Positions 1-6,946 of a stretch of DNA of 7,467 nucleotides are shown one piece after another (positions within the stretch are counted from its first letter, which is position 1; the number at the start of each line of letters is the position of its first letter). Below the pieces are notes generated by a model, which was not told the origin of the DNA, did no database searches, and worked only from the letters and a program-made list of their open reading frames with translations. The stretch covers positions 1 through 7,467 of the forward strand of contig NZ_CALHHT010000149.1 of NCBI RefSeq assembly GCF_938031315.1, given 5' to 3'. The translations under genes were made by a program, and so were the position numbers. This DNA comes from an uncultured Campylobacter sp. Lineage in GTDB: Bacteria > Campylobacterota > Campylobacteria > Campylobacterales > Campylobacteraceae.

Positions 1-294
1 CTCGCCGCTTTTAGGATCTTTGACCTTGATCCTACCGAGCCAGCCCTTTTTGGCTAGTATAGGCTTTACGCTTTGCTTCCACTCCTCAAACGAGATTCCA
101 TTTTTAAAAGCTTGAGCGAGCGAGTTTTGCATATCTTTTAGAAGATCTAAATCGGTCATCTTTGCGATCGTAAACGTTTTTTTATGCGCATCGTGCATGA
201 TCTCATCATAATCAAAATGGATCTCAGCGTTTTTGCCTTGCAGATACTCATATACCGCCGTAGGCTCTTTTTGAAAGCTAAAGCCGCTATTCAT
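1..294 (-). CDS. Mu gpF-like minor head protein (phage head morphogenesis), N-terminal part
   Basis: The reading frame is open for 98 codons from an ATG at 294 and runs off the left edge, so only the N-terminus is present. The translation begins MNSGFSFQKEPTAVYEYLQG. It contains a segment FDYDEIMHDAHKKTFTIAKM (about residues 27-46), followed by DLLKDMQNSLAQAF, FEEWKQ and a KKGWLGR stretch. This pattern of 'KTFTIAK ... L..MQ..L..A...G..F..W' followed by a GW-G motif is typical of the Mu gpF / SPP1 gp7 minor head protein family, which sits near the portal and helps head assembly. The start codon overlaps the end of the portal gene by 8 bp, the usual portal-gpF coupling. No strong Shine-Dalgarno site precedes it, so reinitiation after the portal gene is likely. 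The C-terminal domain cannot be judged. Confidence 0.85.
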   Translation of the reverse strand, partial: MNSGFSFQKEPTAVYEYLQGKNAEIHFDYDEIMHDAHKKTFTIAKMTDLDLLKDMQNSLAQAFKNGISFEEWKQSVKPILAKKGWLGRIKVKDPKSGE

Positions 295-1639
295 CCGTAT
301 ATCCGATCATCTCTGCGTTTGCGATAGCTCGAAACATATATTTTTCAAGCTCATCAAACGGCAGATCGTAAAGCTCATAAAGCCTATCAAACGCCTGCTC
401 GTAGGTTTCGCTTTGCGCGATCAATTCATTTAATGTAGCCTCTATCTCGCCGTCATCGATTTTTAATTCGCTGCTAGCCTTTTCGAAGCGATCTATCGGC
501 TTATTTGCGTTCTTTAAAACCCGTTTATTCGCCTTTAAATCACTACTTAAACGCTCTTTAATAGCCTTTTCGTCCAGCTCTATATTGTAGATCTTCGTGA
601 TGTATTTTGCGGTCGGCACAAAGCCCATATCAAATAGCGTCTTATCCCTGCTTGCACGCTCCGCGTTCGGGGCGTCCTCGTCGTAAATTTTCGCTTCGAT
701 TTCACCTTTATAGTTATTGATCTCCTTAAAAAAGTCGATCGTCTTATTCATCACGAACCCTAAAATTTTGCCGTCGTTTGCGGCAAGATCCTCTCTGATT
801 TCGTTGTGCGTTTTTGCCGCGGCGTAGCTACCCTCTTTGATGTCGCTCGTCAAATTTGCGCCTAAAATCGCCTTGCTGATTTGATTGTCTAGGTACGTCG
901 GAAGCCTCGTAAAATCTACGTTTGAGCTTGGCTGAATCAGCGTAAGCTCCTCTTCGGTATCGATGACTGCGCTGTCGCCGCTAAGCATAGCCTGTACTTC
1001 GTTTGCTAGCTCGTCCGGATCGAAGCTTGTTTTTGCAACCGCCCAGGGCGAGCCGAAACGCTCCAAAAACCTAAACCAAAATTTTAAGCTCGCATTTTTC
1101 ATCTTGACGGGGAAATAGAGCTTTTTAATAAGCCCGTCACCGTATGTTTTTCTAAAATTTGCGCGATTGAGCGCGTAAATAACTTTAAGCGGCGGGATCT
1201 CTTGTTCGCTTCCGCCGGCTACAAATACAAACTCACCCGCATCGTTAAATTTAAACTGCCGAAAATCCCTCTGCACGAGACGCGGGTAAATTAATCCGTC
1301 TTTTTCTTTGTAGTTGATTTCAAAGACATTGAGCCCGTAAAGATAGGTCTCGAGAATTTGACTGACGATATCCGGGTTAAAAATGGCTTTGAAATTTTTA
1401 ACGATCTCCTCATCATCGCAAATGATTTGGATCTCTTTTTTCTCGGTGACGGATTTACGACTGACGTCGCACTGCGTAACCGTAAGATCTGTTAGGATCA
1501 TATCCATATCGCTATCGCTTATGCTGGAAACGCCGGTGTTGATTATCAGATCGATCAGCGTGCTGTTTTGGGCCACAACTGCCGTTTTTTTACGCTGCGG
1601 TTGCTCGGTTTTATTCTTAAAAAGTTTCTCAAATATCAT
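287..1639 (-). CDS. Portal protein, DUF935 / Mu gp29-like
   Basis: This 450-residue protein is predicted to form the dodecameric portal at one head vertex, through which DNA is packaged and to which the tail joins. Family marks are a mid-protein FWFRFLERFGSPWAVAK block (residues 187-203), the segment ISKAILGANLTSDIKEGSYA (254-273) followed by a KTHNEIREDL stretch (276-285), and a C-terminal helix rich in A/E (about 428-446). These match the DUF935 (Mu gp29) portal family, and the length is slightly below that of Mu gp29. The ATG overlaps the terminase stop as ATGA (4 bp), and an AAAAGG sequence lies 8 nt upstream. Its position directly after the large terminase and before the gpF-like gene is the same as in phage Mu. 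No truncation or frameshift is visible. Confidence 0.9.
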   Translation of the reverse strand: MIFEKLFKNKTEQPQRKKTAVVAQNSTLIDLIINTGVSSISDSDMDMILTDLTVTQCDVSRKSVTEKKEIQIICDDEEIVKNFKAIFNPDIVSQILETYLYGLNVFEINYKEKDGLIYPRLVQRDFRQFKFNDAGEFVFVAGGSEQEIPPLKVIYALNRANFRKTYGDGLIKKLYFPVKMKNASLKFWFRFLERFGSPWAVAKTSFDPDELANEVQAMLSGDSAVIDTEEELTLIQPSSNVDFTRLPTYLDNQISKAILGANLTSDIKEGSYAAAKTHNEIREDLAANDGKILGFVMNKTIDFFKEINNYKGEIEAKIYDEDAPNAERASRDKTLFDMGFVPTAKYITKIYNIELDEKAIKERLSSDLKANKRVLKNANKPIDRFEKASSELKIDDGEIEATLNELIAQSETYEQAFDRLYELYDLPFDELEKYMFRAIANAEMIGYTDE

Positions 1640-3279
1640 CTACTGCGCCTTTTTATCTTTCTTTTGAGTTTTGTAAGCTCGTATGCTCCCGCCAAAGAGT
1701 CGGGTGCGTCGTCGTGCTTGCCTTCCGGGTATTCGCAAAGCTGCTCTATAAGCAAGCTTTGGCTTTGATGGAATACTATCTCTCCGTCATCGATCGGCAC
1801 CTCGAGTTCCTCTATCCTCTGCCCCTTAGCGGCCGTATTATTCACTCCCTTTAGCGGCAGCTTCGCACCCACCTCAAAGGCCTTCTCTCTGATCCATTGC
1901 CTAAAAAACTCCTGCCCGCCGTTGCTTTCGATCGCGCACATTCTTGGACGATATATCCCGTTTAGGCGAAGGATCTCTTTGATCGTTTTCTTGCTCTTCA
2001 TGACCTCTACAATGCTTTCGGCTACGTAAATTTTAGCTTCTATCTTGCTGACGCCCAGCACCGTAATAGCCGTATAGTCGCTCTTTTTCTTTTCGCCCGC
2101 AGGATCAATATACATAACGAAATAATCGCATCTCGGAAGCTCGCGATAAAAATGCATAGCCTCTTTTGTAAAGATTTGAGCTTCGTTTCGCGGATCGTTT
2201 TGCTGCTCTTTGTTAAATGATTTTAGGTTTTCAGCGCGCTTTTGCATGAGCTTTAGGATTGGTAGTGCATCAGGCCAAAGCACCTGCGAGCCCTCGTCCA
2301 TCTGCTTTTTATGCCGCATATAAAACTCGTCGCTGGAGTCCTTTGAGATATTGCGATACAGCTCGCTCCATTGCTCCCATAGATCCATTCGCCTTGGGAA
2401 ATTTATCACGGACTGATATTTTTTGGCGTTCCAAAATTTCAGTTTCAGCTTTCGCGCCAGCACGCTGTCGGCATGCAGTATGGTACCGATGTAAAGTACA
2501 TCTAAGCTTCCGTCGACGCTGCCTAAATTAAGCACCGCCTCATCGAGCCACTCCTCGAGCTTGTCTCTTTGCTCTTTGCTACGTACGTTTGTGTCGTTCT
2601 CCAAATCGTCAAGGACGACCAGATCGGGGCGGTAAACGCCGAATTTTACGCCGCGCAGCCTCTTTCCGGAGCCGAATGCTTTGAGCTTCACGCCGTTTTT
2701 GGATACGAACTCGCCTATCTTCCAATTCTTGCTTGCGCCGCAGACATGCGGGAAGTCCATTTTTAAATTTGCGTTGTCTTCAAGCTCTGCCTTTATAGCC
2801 TCCAAACACCCCTCCACCAACTCCACGGCGTCCGAAATTTCCACTATAAAGCGCTTCTTTGCAAAACAAATACACCAAAGCGGAAAGAGCTGCGAGCAAT
2901 ACGTGGTTTTTGCATGCCCGCGCGGCGCGGCTCGAACATATTTGTCGCCGCTTGCGTTTTGCGTCATAGCTTCAAAAATTTGTGCTAGATCCTCGTGAAG
3001 CGCACAAGAGCTATCGATGCTAAAATAGTGCGGAAAATAGGTTTTTGCGAAATATAGAAAATCGTGCTCGGCGCGCTTTAGTCTAGCGGCTCTATCTTTG
3101 GGGGATAGTGGGCTATTTAGATGAATCTGCTCTTTTAGCTCGCCGCTAAGCTCCTCCAGCCAGTCGTAGAAGTCTTTGCGCGTCAGCTTGCTAAGCTCGG
3201 GTTCTACGGCGCCGGCTTGTTTGTGCGCTTCTCTGCTGTCTTCCAAAAAGCTATCTAGCTCATCTCTTGAAAAAAGCAT
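1636..3279 (-). CDS. Terminase large subunit (Mu gp28-like packaging ATPase/nuclease)
   Basis: This 547-residue DNA-packaging motor protein docks on the portal, pumps DNA using ATP and cuts the concatemer or host-joined DNA. The ATPase half has a deviant Walker A, APRGHAKTT (residues 118-126, Lys124), a GSGKRLRG segment (203-210), and Walker B VVLDDLE (221-227, Asp224/Asp225). A coupling-type IGT follows at 264-266. The C-terminal RNase H-like nuclease shows its acidic residues in order: IDPAG (Asp392), AIESNGG (Glu451) and DDAPDS (523-528). All expected catalytic residues are present, so it appears functional. The chosen ATG at 3279 has an AGGA about 8 nt upstream; two nearby ATGs are out of frame. 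It lies 8 bp after the small terminase gene and overlaps the portal gene by 4 bp. Phages of this type usually package by a headful mechanism from an integrated copy. Confidence 0.94.
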   Translation of the reverse strand: MLFSRDELDSFLEDSREAHKQAGAVEPELSKLTRKDFYDWLEELSGELKEQIHLNSPLSPKDRAARLKRAEHDFLYFAKTYFPHYFSIDSSCALHEDLAQIFEAMTQNASGDKYVRAAPRGHAKTTYCSQLFPLWCICFAKKRFIVEISDAVELVEGCLEAIKAELEDNANLKMDFPHVCGASKNWKIGEFVSKNGVKLKAFGSGKRLRGVKFGVYRPDLVVLDDLENDTNVRSKEQRDKLEEWLDEAVLNLGSVDGSLDVLYIGTILHADSVLARKLKLKFWNAKKYQSVINFPRRMDLWEQWSELYRNISKDSSDEFYMRHKKQMDEGSQVLWPDALPILKLMQKRAENLKSFNKEQQNDPRNEAQIFTKEAMHFYRELPRCDYFVMYIDPAGEKKKSDYTAITVLGVSKIEAKIYVAESIVEVMKSKKTIKEILRLNGIYRPRMCAIESNGGQEFFRQWIREKAFEVGAKLPLKGVNNTAAKGQRIEELEVPIDDGEIVFHQSQSLLIEQLCEYPEGKHDDAPDSLAGAYELTKLKRKIKRRSR

Positions 3280-3287
3280 ACATCATC

Positions 3288-3770
3288 CTAAACGTCAAGC
3301 TCTTCGATGGCTTTGACAAATTTCTCGCTCTCGATGAGCTCGACGAGTTTTTTGATACACTCTTTGTTCTCGTCGTCTTTAAATTTATCTACTACTAGCA
3401 TAATGACCTTTTTAGCGATGCTTAGGCGGTATGCCGCCGGATTTTCGTAGCTTGCTACTTTGGTCATCTTGACGAAACTGTCGCCTATTTTTGAAAGCGC
3501 CTCGGCCTTTTTGCCCGCGGGCAGTTCGCTCTCTCTGATATCTTTGACCGCCAGGCGCATCTCTTCGATGAAATTTTGATAGATATTTTGTTTCTCTTCG
3601 CCGCCGCGGTTCAGATAGCTCGCGGTTTTGAGCTCATCCCAATTACTGCCGGCTTTGTAGTTCTTAATCGTCTTTACGTTTTTATTTAAAATTTCAGCTA
3701 TTCGCTCAACGCTAAAGCCCTTCAGATATAACTCTCGTGCTAAATCTTTGATATTTGGTTTCTCAGCCAT
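3288..3770 (-). CDS. Terminase small subunit, DUF1804 / Mu gp27-like
   Basis: This is a 160-residue, charged, mostly helical protein. Its N-terminus (about residues 8-44) reads as a helix-turn-helix: LARELYLKGFSVERIAEIL followed by KNVKTIKNYK, then GSNWDELK. This is the layout of the DUF1804 family (Mu gp27), thought to be the small terminase subunit that recognises viral DNA and feeds it to the large subunit. The rest is predicted coiled/helical and probably oligomerises. The AAAGGA Shine-Dalgarno 6 nt before the ATG is good. The gene overlaps the preceding DUF1320 gene by 8 bp, and the large terminase follows after 8 bp. Function rests on the HTH and on the neighbourhood; a small regulatory HTH protein is a less likely alternative. 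Confidence 0.8.
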   Translation of the reverse strand: MAEKPNIKDLARELYLKGFSVERIAEILNKNVKTIKNYKAGSNWDELKTASYLNRGGEEKQNIYQNFIEEMRLAVKDIRESELPAGKKAEALSKIGDSFVKMTKVASYENPAAYRLSIAKKVIMLVVDKFKDDENKECIKKLVELIESEKFVKAIEELDV

Positions 3771-4158
3771 TTAGGTCCTTTAGATCCATTCGTTTTTCGT
3801 AGTGTCTGAATGCCCTTGAAGCAAGCCTCGGCGTATCATCTTTCTTCTCATCGGTCGGAATTTTACCCGCAGCCATTTTCAAAAGCAGCCCCTCGATCTT
3901 TTCGATCTGCTCGGCTAGAATGTCTTTCGGAAAGTTGTTGCGCTTTTTTAACTCGATTATCGTGAGATCAACGCAGATATCTTTTAGAAGCTTGGTGGGA
4001 TTGGCCGGGATCCTTATAAACGATGCGATGAATGCTAGCGCATCGTTTAGGCTATCGTCTATGATGCTTTGATTTATGCTGCCGCTTCCCTCAAAATCGC
4101 TAAGCTCCAGCAGCTCTTTGTGCGAAACTTCTTCAAGTAGATCATCGTTTGTTATCAT
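3763..4158 (-). CDS. DUF1320 family protein (Mu gp36-like), probable head-tail connector
   Basis: This 131-residue protein begins MITNDDLLEEVSHKELLELS, then a spaced helix IIDDSLNDALAFIASFIR (about 32-49), PANPTKLLKDICVDLTIIEL (51-70), and a charged tail with FRHYEKRMDLKDL. The order 'L....G/S...L..L.. ... I..AL..A...I..Y ... P..L......L....L' is the DUF1320 pattern found in Mu gp36 and relatives. Such proteins are generally placed at the head-tail interface; that role is inferred, not shown here. A TAAGGA sits about 9 nt before the ATG. This is the first gene after the hairpin and dyad region at 4159-4288, so it may head a separate transcript. In Mu, gp36 follows the capsid gene, as it does here, but here the terminase genes come next. 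Confidence 0.7.
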   Translation of the reverse strand: MITNDDLLEEVSHKELLELSDFEGSGSINQSIIDDSLNDALAFIASFIRIPANPTKLLKDICVDLTIIELKKRNNFPKDILAEQIEKIEGLLLKMAAGKIPTDEKKDDTPRLASRAFRHYEKRMDLKDLNG

Positions 4159-4185
4159 TGGGCTTTATCCTTAAATCTTTTAAGC

Positions 4186-4205
4186 CTTTTAACGCGCATT
4201 AAAAG
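4186..4205. promoter_or_regulatory. 20-bp dyad upstream of the DUF1320 gene
   Basis: Two perfect 7-bp arms, CTTTTAA and TTAAAAG, flank a 6-base spacer CGCGCA. The dyad lies 28 bp before the ATG of the DUF1320 gene, just upstream of its ribosome site. A second small palindrome, AAACGTTT (4213-4220), lies a few bases further upstream. The region is AT-rich, with repeated TTTTAA words, and could be an operator or promoter core; no clear TATAAT-like box was found. Function is inference. Confidence 0.35.
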
Positions 4206-4252
4206 CATGTTAAAACGTTTAAAACATTTTTTACGTGTGTTCGGTCGTTTTT

Positions 4253-4283
4253 AATTTAAAAGGGCTTAGAGCCCTTTTAAATT
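4253..4283 (-). terminator. Hairpin terminator after the major capsid gene
   Basis: A perfect inverted repeat has 14-bp arms (4253-4266 and 4270-4283) with a 3-base loop. The core stem is GGGCT/AGCCC, flanked by AAAA on one side and TTTT on the other, so either transcript would carry a GC stem followed by a short U run. It begins 6 bp beyond the capsid stop codon, where a minus-strand transcript would end. The U-run is TTTTAAATT rather than continuous, so termination may be partial. There is no plus-strand gene nearby to need the other direction. Confidence 0.7.
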
Positions 4284-4288
4284 GATTT

Positions 4289-5260
4289 TTATGCAAATTC
4301 AAGCTCAACGATCGCATCAAGCCTATTGCAAACGGGAATCGGTCTACTTTCGCTCACGATGCCCCAGCCTGCACCTTTATCAAGCACTTCCGGAGCCGCC
4401 GCAAAGAATTTAGTAGGAGCCTTGCCGATAGCTGCGGTATGATTAGCCCTGGTGTAAATCACTTCGAACATATTGCTGTCAAGCGGTACGACTACCCCTT
4501 TTTTGCCGCTCATATAACGCGTAGGCTTGCCCTTGGTATTGTCATAGGTCGCATCGTAAGGCATAAAGGTTTTGCCGAAAAGCTCGAGCGTCAATACGTT
4601 GTTTTTATCGGTGATTTTTGCTGAATTTGACTTGAGAAGCTCCTCTTTTTCTACAAGGGCAAGCAGTTCCGCATAAAGCTCTCTGGTTACCAATGCTATA
4701 TACGGCTTCGCGGCCCCCAATACGTCGACTTGAGCGGCCTCTATGTCGTTGAGCAGCGTCATTAGCTTCGTAGTGCTTCCGATCGTGATCTTTTTGCGGT
4801 TTGCGGTCAAAGAAAGAAGCACGTTACCTTTGCCGTCCATTACCTTGCCGAATATGGCTCCTGCCGCCATATACTCAAGCGTATTGGTAACGTTGCTTTT
4901 TTGCTTCGCAAGCTTTTTACCGATAGCCGCCGAAAGGGACTTCAATTGCTCTTTTTGGGTATTGAGCGTTTTCAGCAAATTCATCTCGCTTGCCGGAAGC
5001 GTATCGTATTGCGGAAAGCGAGGAAGCGGCACGGATACTATCGTTTGATCCGGGTTTTTCGTCACCAAATGCTCGCCGTTTTCGCTGACGCTCTCAAGGA
5101 TTACGCCCGCACCTTTTTCGATGATGATATTGTGCGAATTTGAAAGCGTCGGCGTCCATGTTTTAAAAAATGTGTCCATAATAAAGCTTTGGTCCGCTTT
5201 GACCTGATTGACGATCTCGGTCATCGCATCAACTGTGAAGTATTTTAAAAGTTCGTCCAT
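4289..5260 (-). CDS. Major capsid protein, lambda gpE family
   Basis: This 323-residue protein would be the main shell protein of the head. It has the layout of the phage major capsid protein E family: an N-terminal FFKTWTPTLSNSHNIIIEKG region (31-50), VPLPRFPQYDTLPASEM (77-93), a helical stretch, a central AKPYIALVTRELYAELLALV region (184-203), and a C-terminus SRPIPVCNRLDAIVELEF (305-322) close to the family's usual ending. Lambda gpE is 341 residues, so the length fits. An AAGGAG lies 8 nt before the ATG, partly overlapping the decoration gene's TAA stop, so translation should be coupled. It directly follows the decoration gene, the D-E order of lambda. It is not the Mu gpT type usually seen beside Mu-like protease genes. 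An HK97-fold is expected from the family. Confidence 0.87.
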   Translation of the reverse strand: MDELLKYFTVDAMTEIVNQVKADQSFIMDTFFKTWTPTLSNSHNIIIEKGAGVILESVSENGEHLVTKNPDQTIVSVPLPRFPQYDTLPASEMNLLKTLNTQKEQLKSLSAAIGKKLAKQKSNVTNTLEYMAAGAIFGKVMDGKGNVLLSLTANRKKITIGSTTKLMTLLNDIEAAQVDVLGAAKPYIALVTRELYAELLALVEKEELLKSNSAKITDKNNVLTLELFGKTFMPYDATYDNTKGKPTRYMSGKKGVVVPLDSNMFEVIYTRANHTAAIGKAPTKFFAAAPEVLDKGAGWGIVSESRPIPVCNRLDAIVELEFA

Positions 5261-5272
5261 TGTCTTCTCTCC

Positions 5273-5599
5273 TTATCTCACTACTATTTTTTGCTTAAAT
5301 AGCGCGGTTTTTAGCTCTGCGGCTACATCCGCAAGCTTAACTTCGCCGAGTACCAGCACGTCGGCATTCCCGGTAGCTTCTACGCCATCGCAGAGCACGC
5401 CGAATACCGCAGCGGCATTTGCGATAGTAGCGGTTTGGTTGTCGCTTGTTACCGCAGCGAAGCTTTCGCCGCCATTAATGCTAAATAGTACGGCTCCGCA
5501 CTCCAAAGCTTTGGTGGTCTCCACTTTCGCGTTGACGCCGAGTATTTTGTTTACGACTATGTCTCCGATGGTATTTGGTTTCTTTCCTTCGTTTGGCAT
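5273..5599 (-). CDS. Head decoration protein, lambda gpD-like
   Basis: This short protein (108 residues from the chosen start) shows IVVNKILGVNAKVETTKALE, then AAVFGVLCDGVEATGNADVLVLGEVKLADVAAELK. The 'GVL.DGVEAT...V.VLGEV....L' ending is the mark of the head decoration protein (gpD) family, which binds trimeric sites on expanded capsids to stabilise them. Two ATGs are possible: 5605 overlaps the protease stop as ATGA but lies one base after the AGGAG, while 5599 (MPNEGKK) has AGGAG at 7 nt spacing. I choose 5599; the longer form adds only Met-Lys. The gene lies between the protease/scaffold gene and the major capsid gene, as D does in lambda. Sequence similarity is moderate, so the context carries part of the call. 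Confidence 0.8.
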   Translation of the reverse strand: MPNEGKKPNTIGDIVVNKILGVNAKVETTKALECGAVLFSINGGESFAAVTSDNQTATIANAAAVFGVLCDGVEATGNADVLVLGEVKLADVAAELKTALFKQKIVVR

Positions 5600-5601
5600 T
5601 T

Positions 5602-5952
5602 TCATTCTCCTAATGCAAATTTAACGACGTCGATGTCGTTTTGGGGTTGGTTTTTATTGGCAAACAGATCGTTCTTTGGCAAGTCTGTTTTTTGAGGCGG
5701 CGTAACGCCCTTTAAGAACTCTTTAAAGCCGTTTAAATCGGTCTTTGCATAGCTTAGCGCCCACTGCTTTTGTCCCTCGGGAAGCTTATTTGCAATGATG
5801 GCACCCTCTACCGCACTCTCCGCAAGCTGCTCGCTTAGCGCTGCAACCTCGCTCCTGCTTGTCTCAAGCTCCGCTTTTAAAGCGGTGATTTGCGCGTCGT
5901 ATTGCGCTTTTAGCGCAGCGACATCCGCACCATTTTTTTCGTTTTCAGGCAT
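5602..5952 (-). CDS. Nested in-frame scaffold protein (Mu gpZ-like) inside the protease gene
   Basis: An internal ATG at codon 162 of the protease frame (MPENEKNGADVAALK...) is preceded by a perfect AAAGGAG (5959-5965) with 6-nt spacing. This is the best ribosome site in the operon and better than that of the full-length gene. Starting here gives a 116-residue protein consisting of just the coiled-coil scaffold and tail. In Mu, the scaffold Z is made from a start inside the protease gene I in the same frame; lambda does the same with Nu3 in C. The scaffold would fill the prohead and be cleaved out by the full-length protein. This is a prediction from the ribosome site and domain boundary; no expression evidence is possible here. 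Confidence 0.8.
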   Translation of the reverse strand: MPENEKNGADVAALKAQYDAQITALKAELETSRSEVAALSEQLAESAVEGAIIANKLPEGQKQWALSYAKTDLNGFKEFLKGVTPPQKTDLPKNDLFANKNQPQNDIDVVKFALGE

Positions 5953-6435
5953 ATTTTTCTCCTTTGCCATAAAATTTTTATTTGCTCTTATCTCTTCAAG
6001 CTCATCAAGAAACGGCGTATTTGTTAACGCGACGCTTTCGATCTCGCAGCCTATCCACGCTCCCGTCTTTTTGTCGACCGCTTCAAAATTGAATACCGGG
6101 CTTAGATATCTGTATTCGCCGTTTTTGATGTATTCTTTCGCTTTTGCGGTCCAACTCGCCATTCCATAAAGCTTGCCGTCTCTTATATGCATCTCTTTGA
6201 TCCAGCCCGCCGCAGGCGCTTCACAACCCATAAGGGTTTGATGCTCGTAGTCAATTACGAGATCTATCTTGCGAGCATCAAAATTAAGCTTCATCTTTTC
6301 TAAATCTGCGCTATCGATACGAAATACTCCGCTATAATGCCCTTTCCATTCACCCGGAACCGCTAGTAGCAACTCTACAAGATCATCGCCCGTGTTCTCG
6401 CTCTTAAGCGATATTAAATTTGCTTGAAATCTCAT
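5602..6435 (-). CDS. Prohead protease fused to scaffold (Mu gpI-like)
   Basis: This 277-residue protein would cleave scaffold and head proteins during maturation. Its protease half (about 1-150) shows the Mu gpI family marks: VPGEWKGHYSGVFRID (26-41), LVIDYEHQTLMG (59-70, His65), GWIKEMHIRDGKLYG (77-91), YLSPVF (110-115, Ser112) and ESVALTNTPFL (133-143). His65 and Ser112 are plausible catalytic residues by analogy with other prohead proteases; this is inference. The remainder (about 162-277) is a charged coiled coil (AALKAQYDAQITALKAEL), then a helix-rich, Gln/Asn-containing tail, like a scaffold. A GAGGAA site lies 5 nt before the ATG. The stop overlaps the possible upstream start of the decoration gene. 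The C-terminal scaffold is also readable as a separate product (see 5602-5952). Confidence 0.88.
   Translation of the reverse strand: MRFQANLISLKSENTGDDLVELLLAVPGEWKGHYSGVFRIDSADLEKMKLNFDARKIDLVIDYEHQTLMGCEAPAAGWIKEMHIRDGKLYGMASWTAKAKEYIKNGEYRYLSPVFNFEAVDKKTGAWIGCEIESVALTNTPFLDELEEIRANKNFMAKEKNMPENEKNGADVAALKAQYDAQITALKAELETSRSEVAALSEQLAESAVEGAIIANKLPEGQKQWALSYAKTDLNGFKEFLKGVTPPQKTDLPKNDLFANKNQPQNDIDVVKFALGE
5950..5965 (-). promoter_or_regulatory. Internal Shine-Dalgarno and start of nested scaffold
   Basis: AAAGGAG is followed by a 6-base A-rich spacer and then ATG, within the protease gene at the junction of its protease and scaffold domains. The chance of such a site falling by accident exactly at that boundary is low. 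Confidence 0.75.
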
Positions 6436-6450
6436 CTATTCCTCTTTCGA

Positions 6451-6475
6451 TACAATCGTTACAACCTTACAACCT
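6451..6475. repeat. Short 8-bp tandem repeat between the DUF1834 and protease genes
   Basis: The plus strand has TACAACCT twice in tandem (6460-6467, 6468-6475), preceded by a diverged copy TACAATCG (6451-6458) with one extra base between. The last copy covers part of the DUF1834 stop codon. It lies in the 38-bp gap before the protease gene. It may be replication slippage; no function is evident. Confidence 0.5.
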
Positions 6476-6917
6476 AGCCCTCTTTGAGCCATTCGCTTTT
6501 TTCAAGAAACTCAGTCTGAATTTCTCGCGTCAAAACATACATATACCCATAATCAGTTATGCTGTTGTGCGTCACCTTCAAGGTTTTCGGCTCAATTCGA
6601 AATTCATTATTCAGCTCGGATGTCCTGAGTTTTTTGTCTATTTTTTCGCAAAGATCGATGGCTCTATATATATTTTCTTGCCTATAGCTTTGCTGCTTGC
6701 TAGACGTTGTGCTTAAAATGTGAATGTTGAAGGTGCCTATTTTGCTCACCACGTTTTCATATCTCTCGCTCAGAAACTCTACGAATACGAAGCTATCTCC
6801 GCCTTTTATAAGCAGCTCCATTTCGTCCTTATTCTCAAGCTCACCGAGATAGGGCGAAGTGTTTTTGCAAACACCCTTAATCGTTTCGATCAACTCTTTT
6901 TCAAACTCTACAAGCAT
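6474..6917 (-). CDS. DUF1834 family protein (Mu gp37-like), probable tail terminator or adaptor
   Basis: This 147-residue protein begins MLVEFEKELIETIKGVCKNT and has a strand-rich centre (DSFVFVEFLSERY, KIGTFNIHILS), a helix with YRAIDLCEKIDKKLR, and ends with TDYGYMYVLTREIQTEFLE. This layout, with an N-terminal 'MLxxFExxL' helix and a final beta strand 'Y.Y.LT..I.T', fits DUF1834 (Mu gp37), a head-tail or tail-terminator-like protein. The frame stays open upstream to a TTG at 6947 and an ATG at 6938. I choose the ATG at 6917 because AGGAG lies 5 nt before it, while the others have no ribosome site. It is the first gene of the minus-strand operon. In Mu, gp37 lies after the capsid gene, so its place ahead of the protease is unusual. 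Confidence 0.65.
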   Translation of the reverse strand: MLVEFEKELIETIKGVCKNTSPYLGELENKDEMELLIKGGDSFVFVEFLSERYENVVSKIGTFNIHILSTTSSKQQSYRQENIYRAIDLCEKIDKKLRTSELNNEFRIEPKTLKVTHNSITDYGYMYVLTREIQTEFLEKSEWLKEG

Positions 6918-6946
6918 TCCATCTCCTGCTCTCGCCATTTTTCGCA

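Noticed and set aside
1383..3000. Several plus-strand open frames of 60-105 codons opposite the portal and terminase genes
   Set aside because: They lie opposite well-supported genes, have no good ribosome sites and give low-complexity translations rich in Ser, Cys and Phe.
118..3279. Deviant Walker A (PRGHAKTT) in the large terminase as a sign of a dead enzyme
   Set aside because: Such deviant Walker A motifs are usual in phage terminases, and the Walker B and nuclease acids are intact.
5208..6169. Plus-strand open frames of 124-138 codons opposite the decoration and protease genes
   Set aside because: They are Ser/Ala/Thr-rich mirror images of the real genes with no family features.
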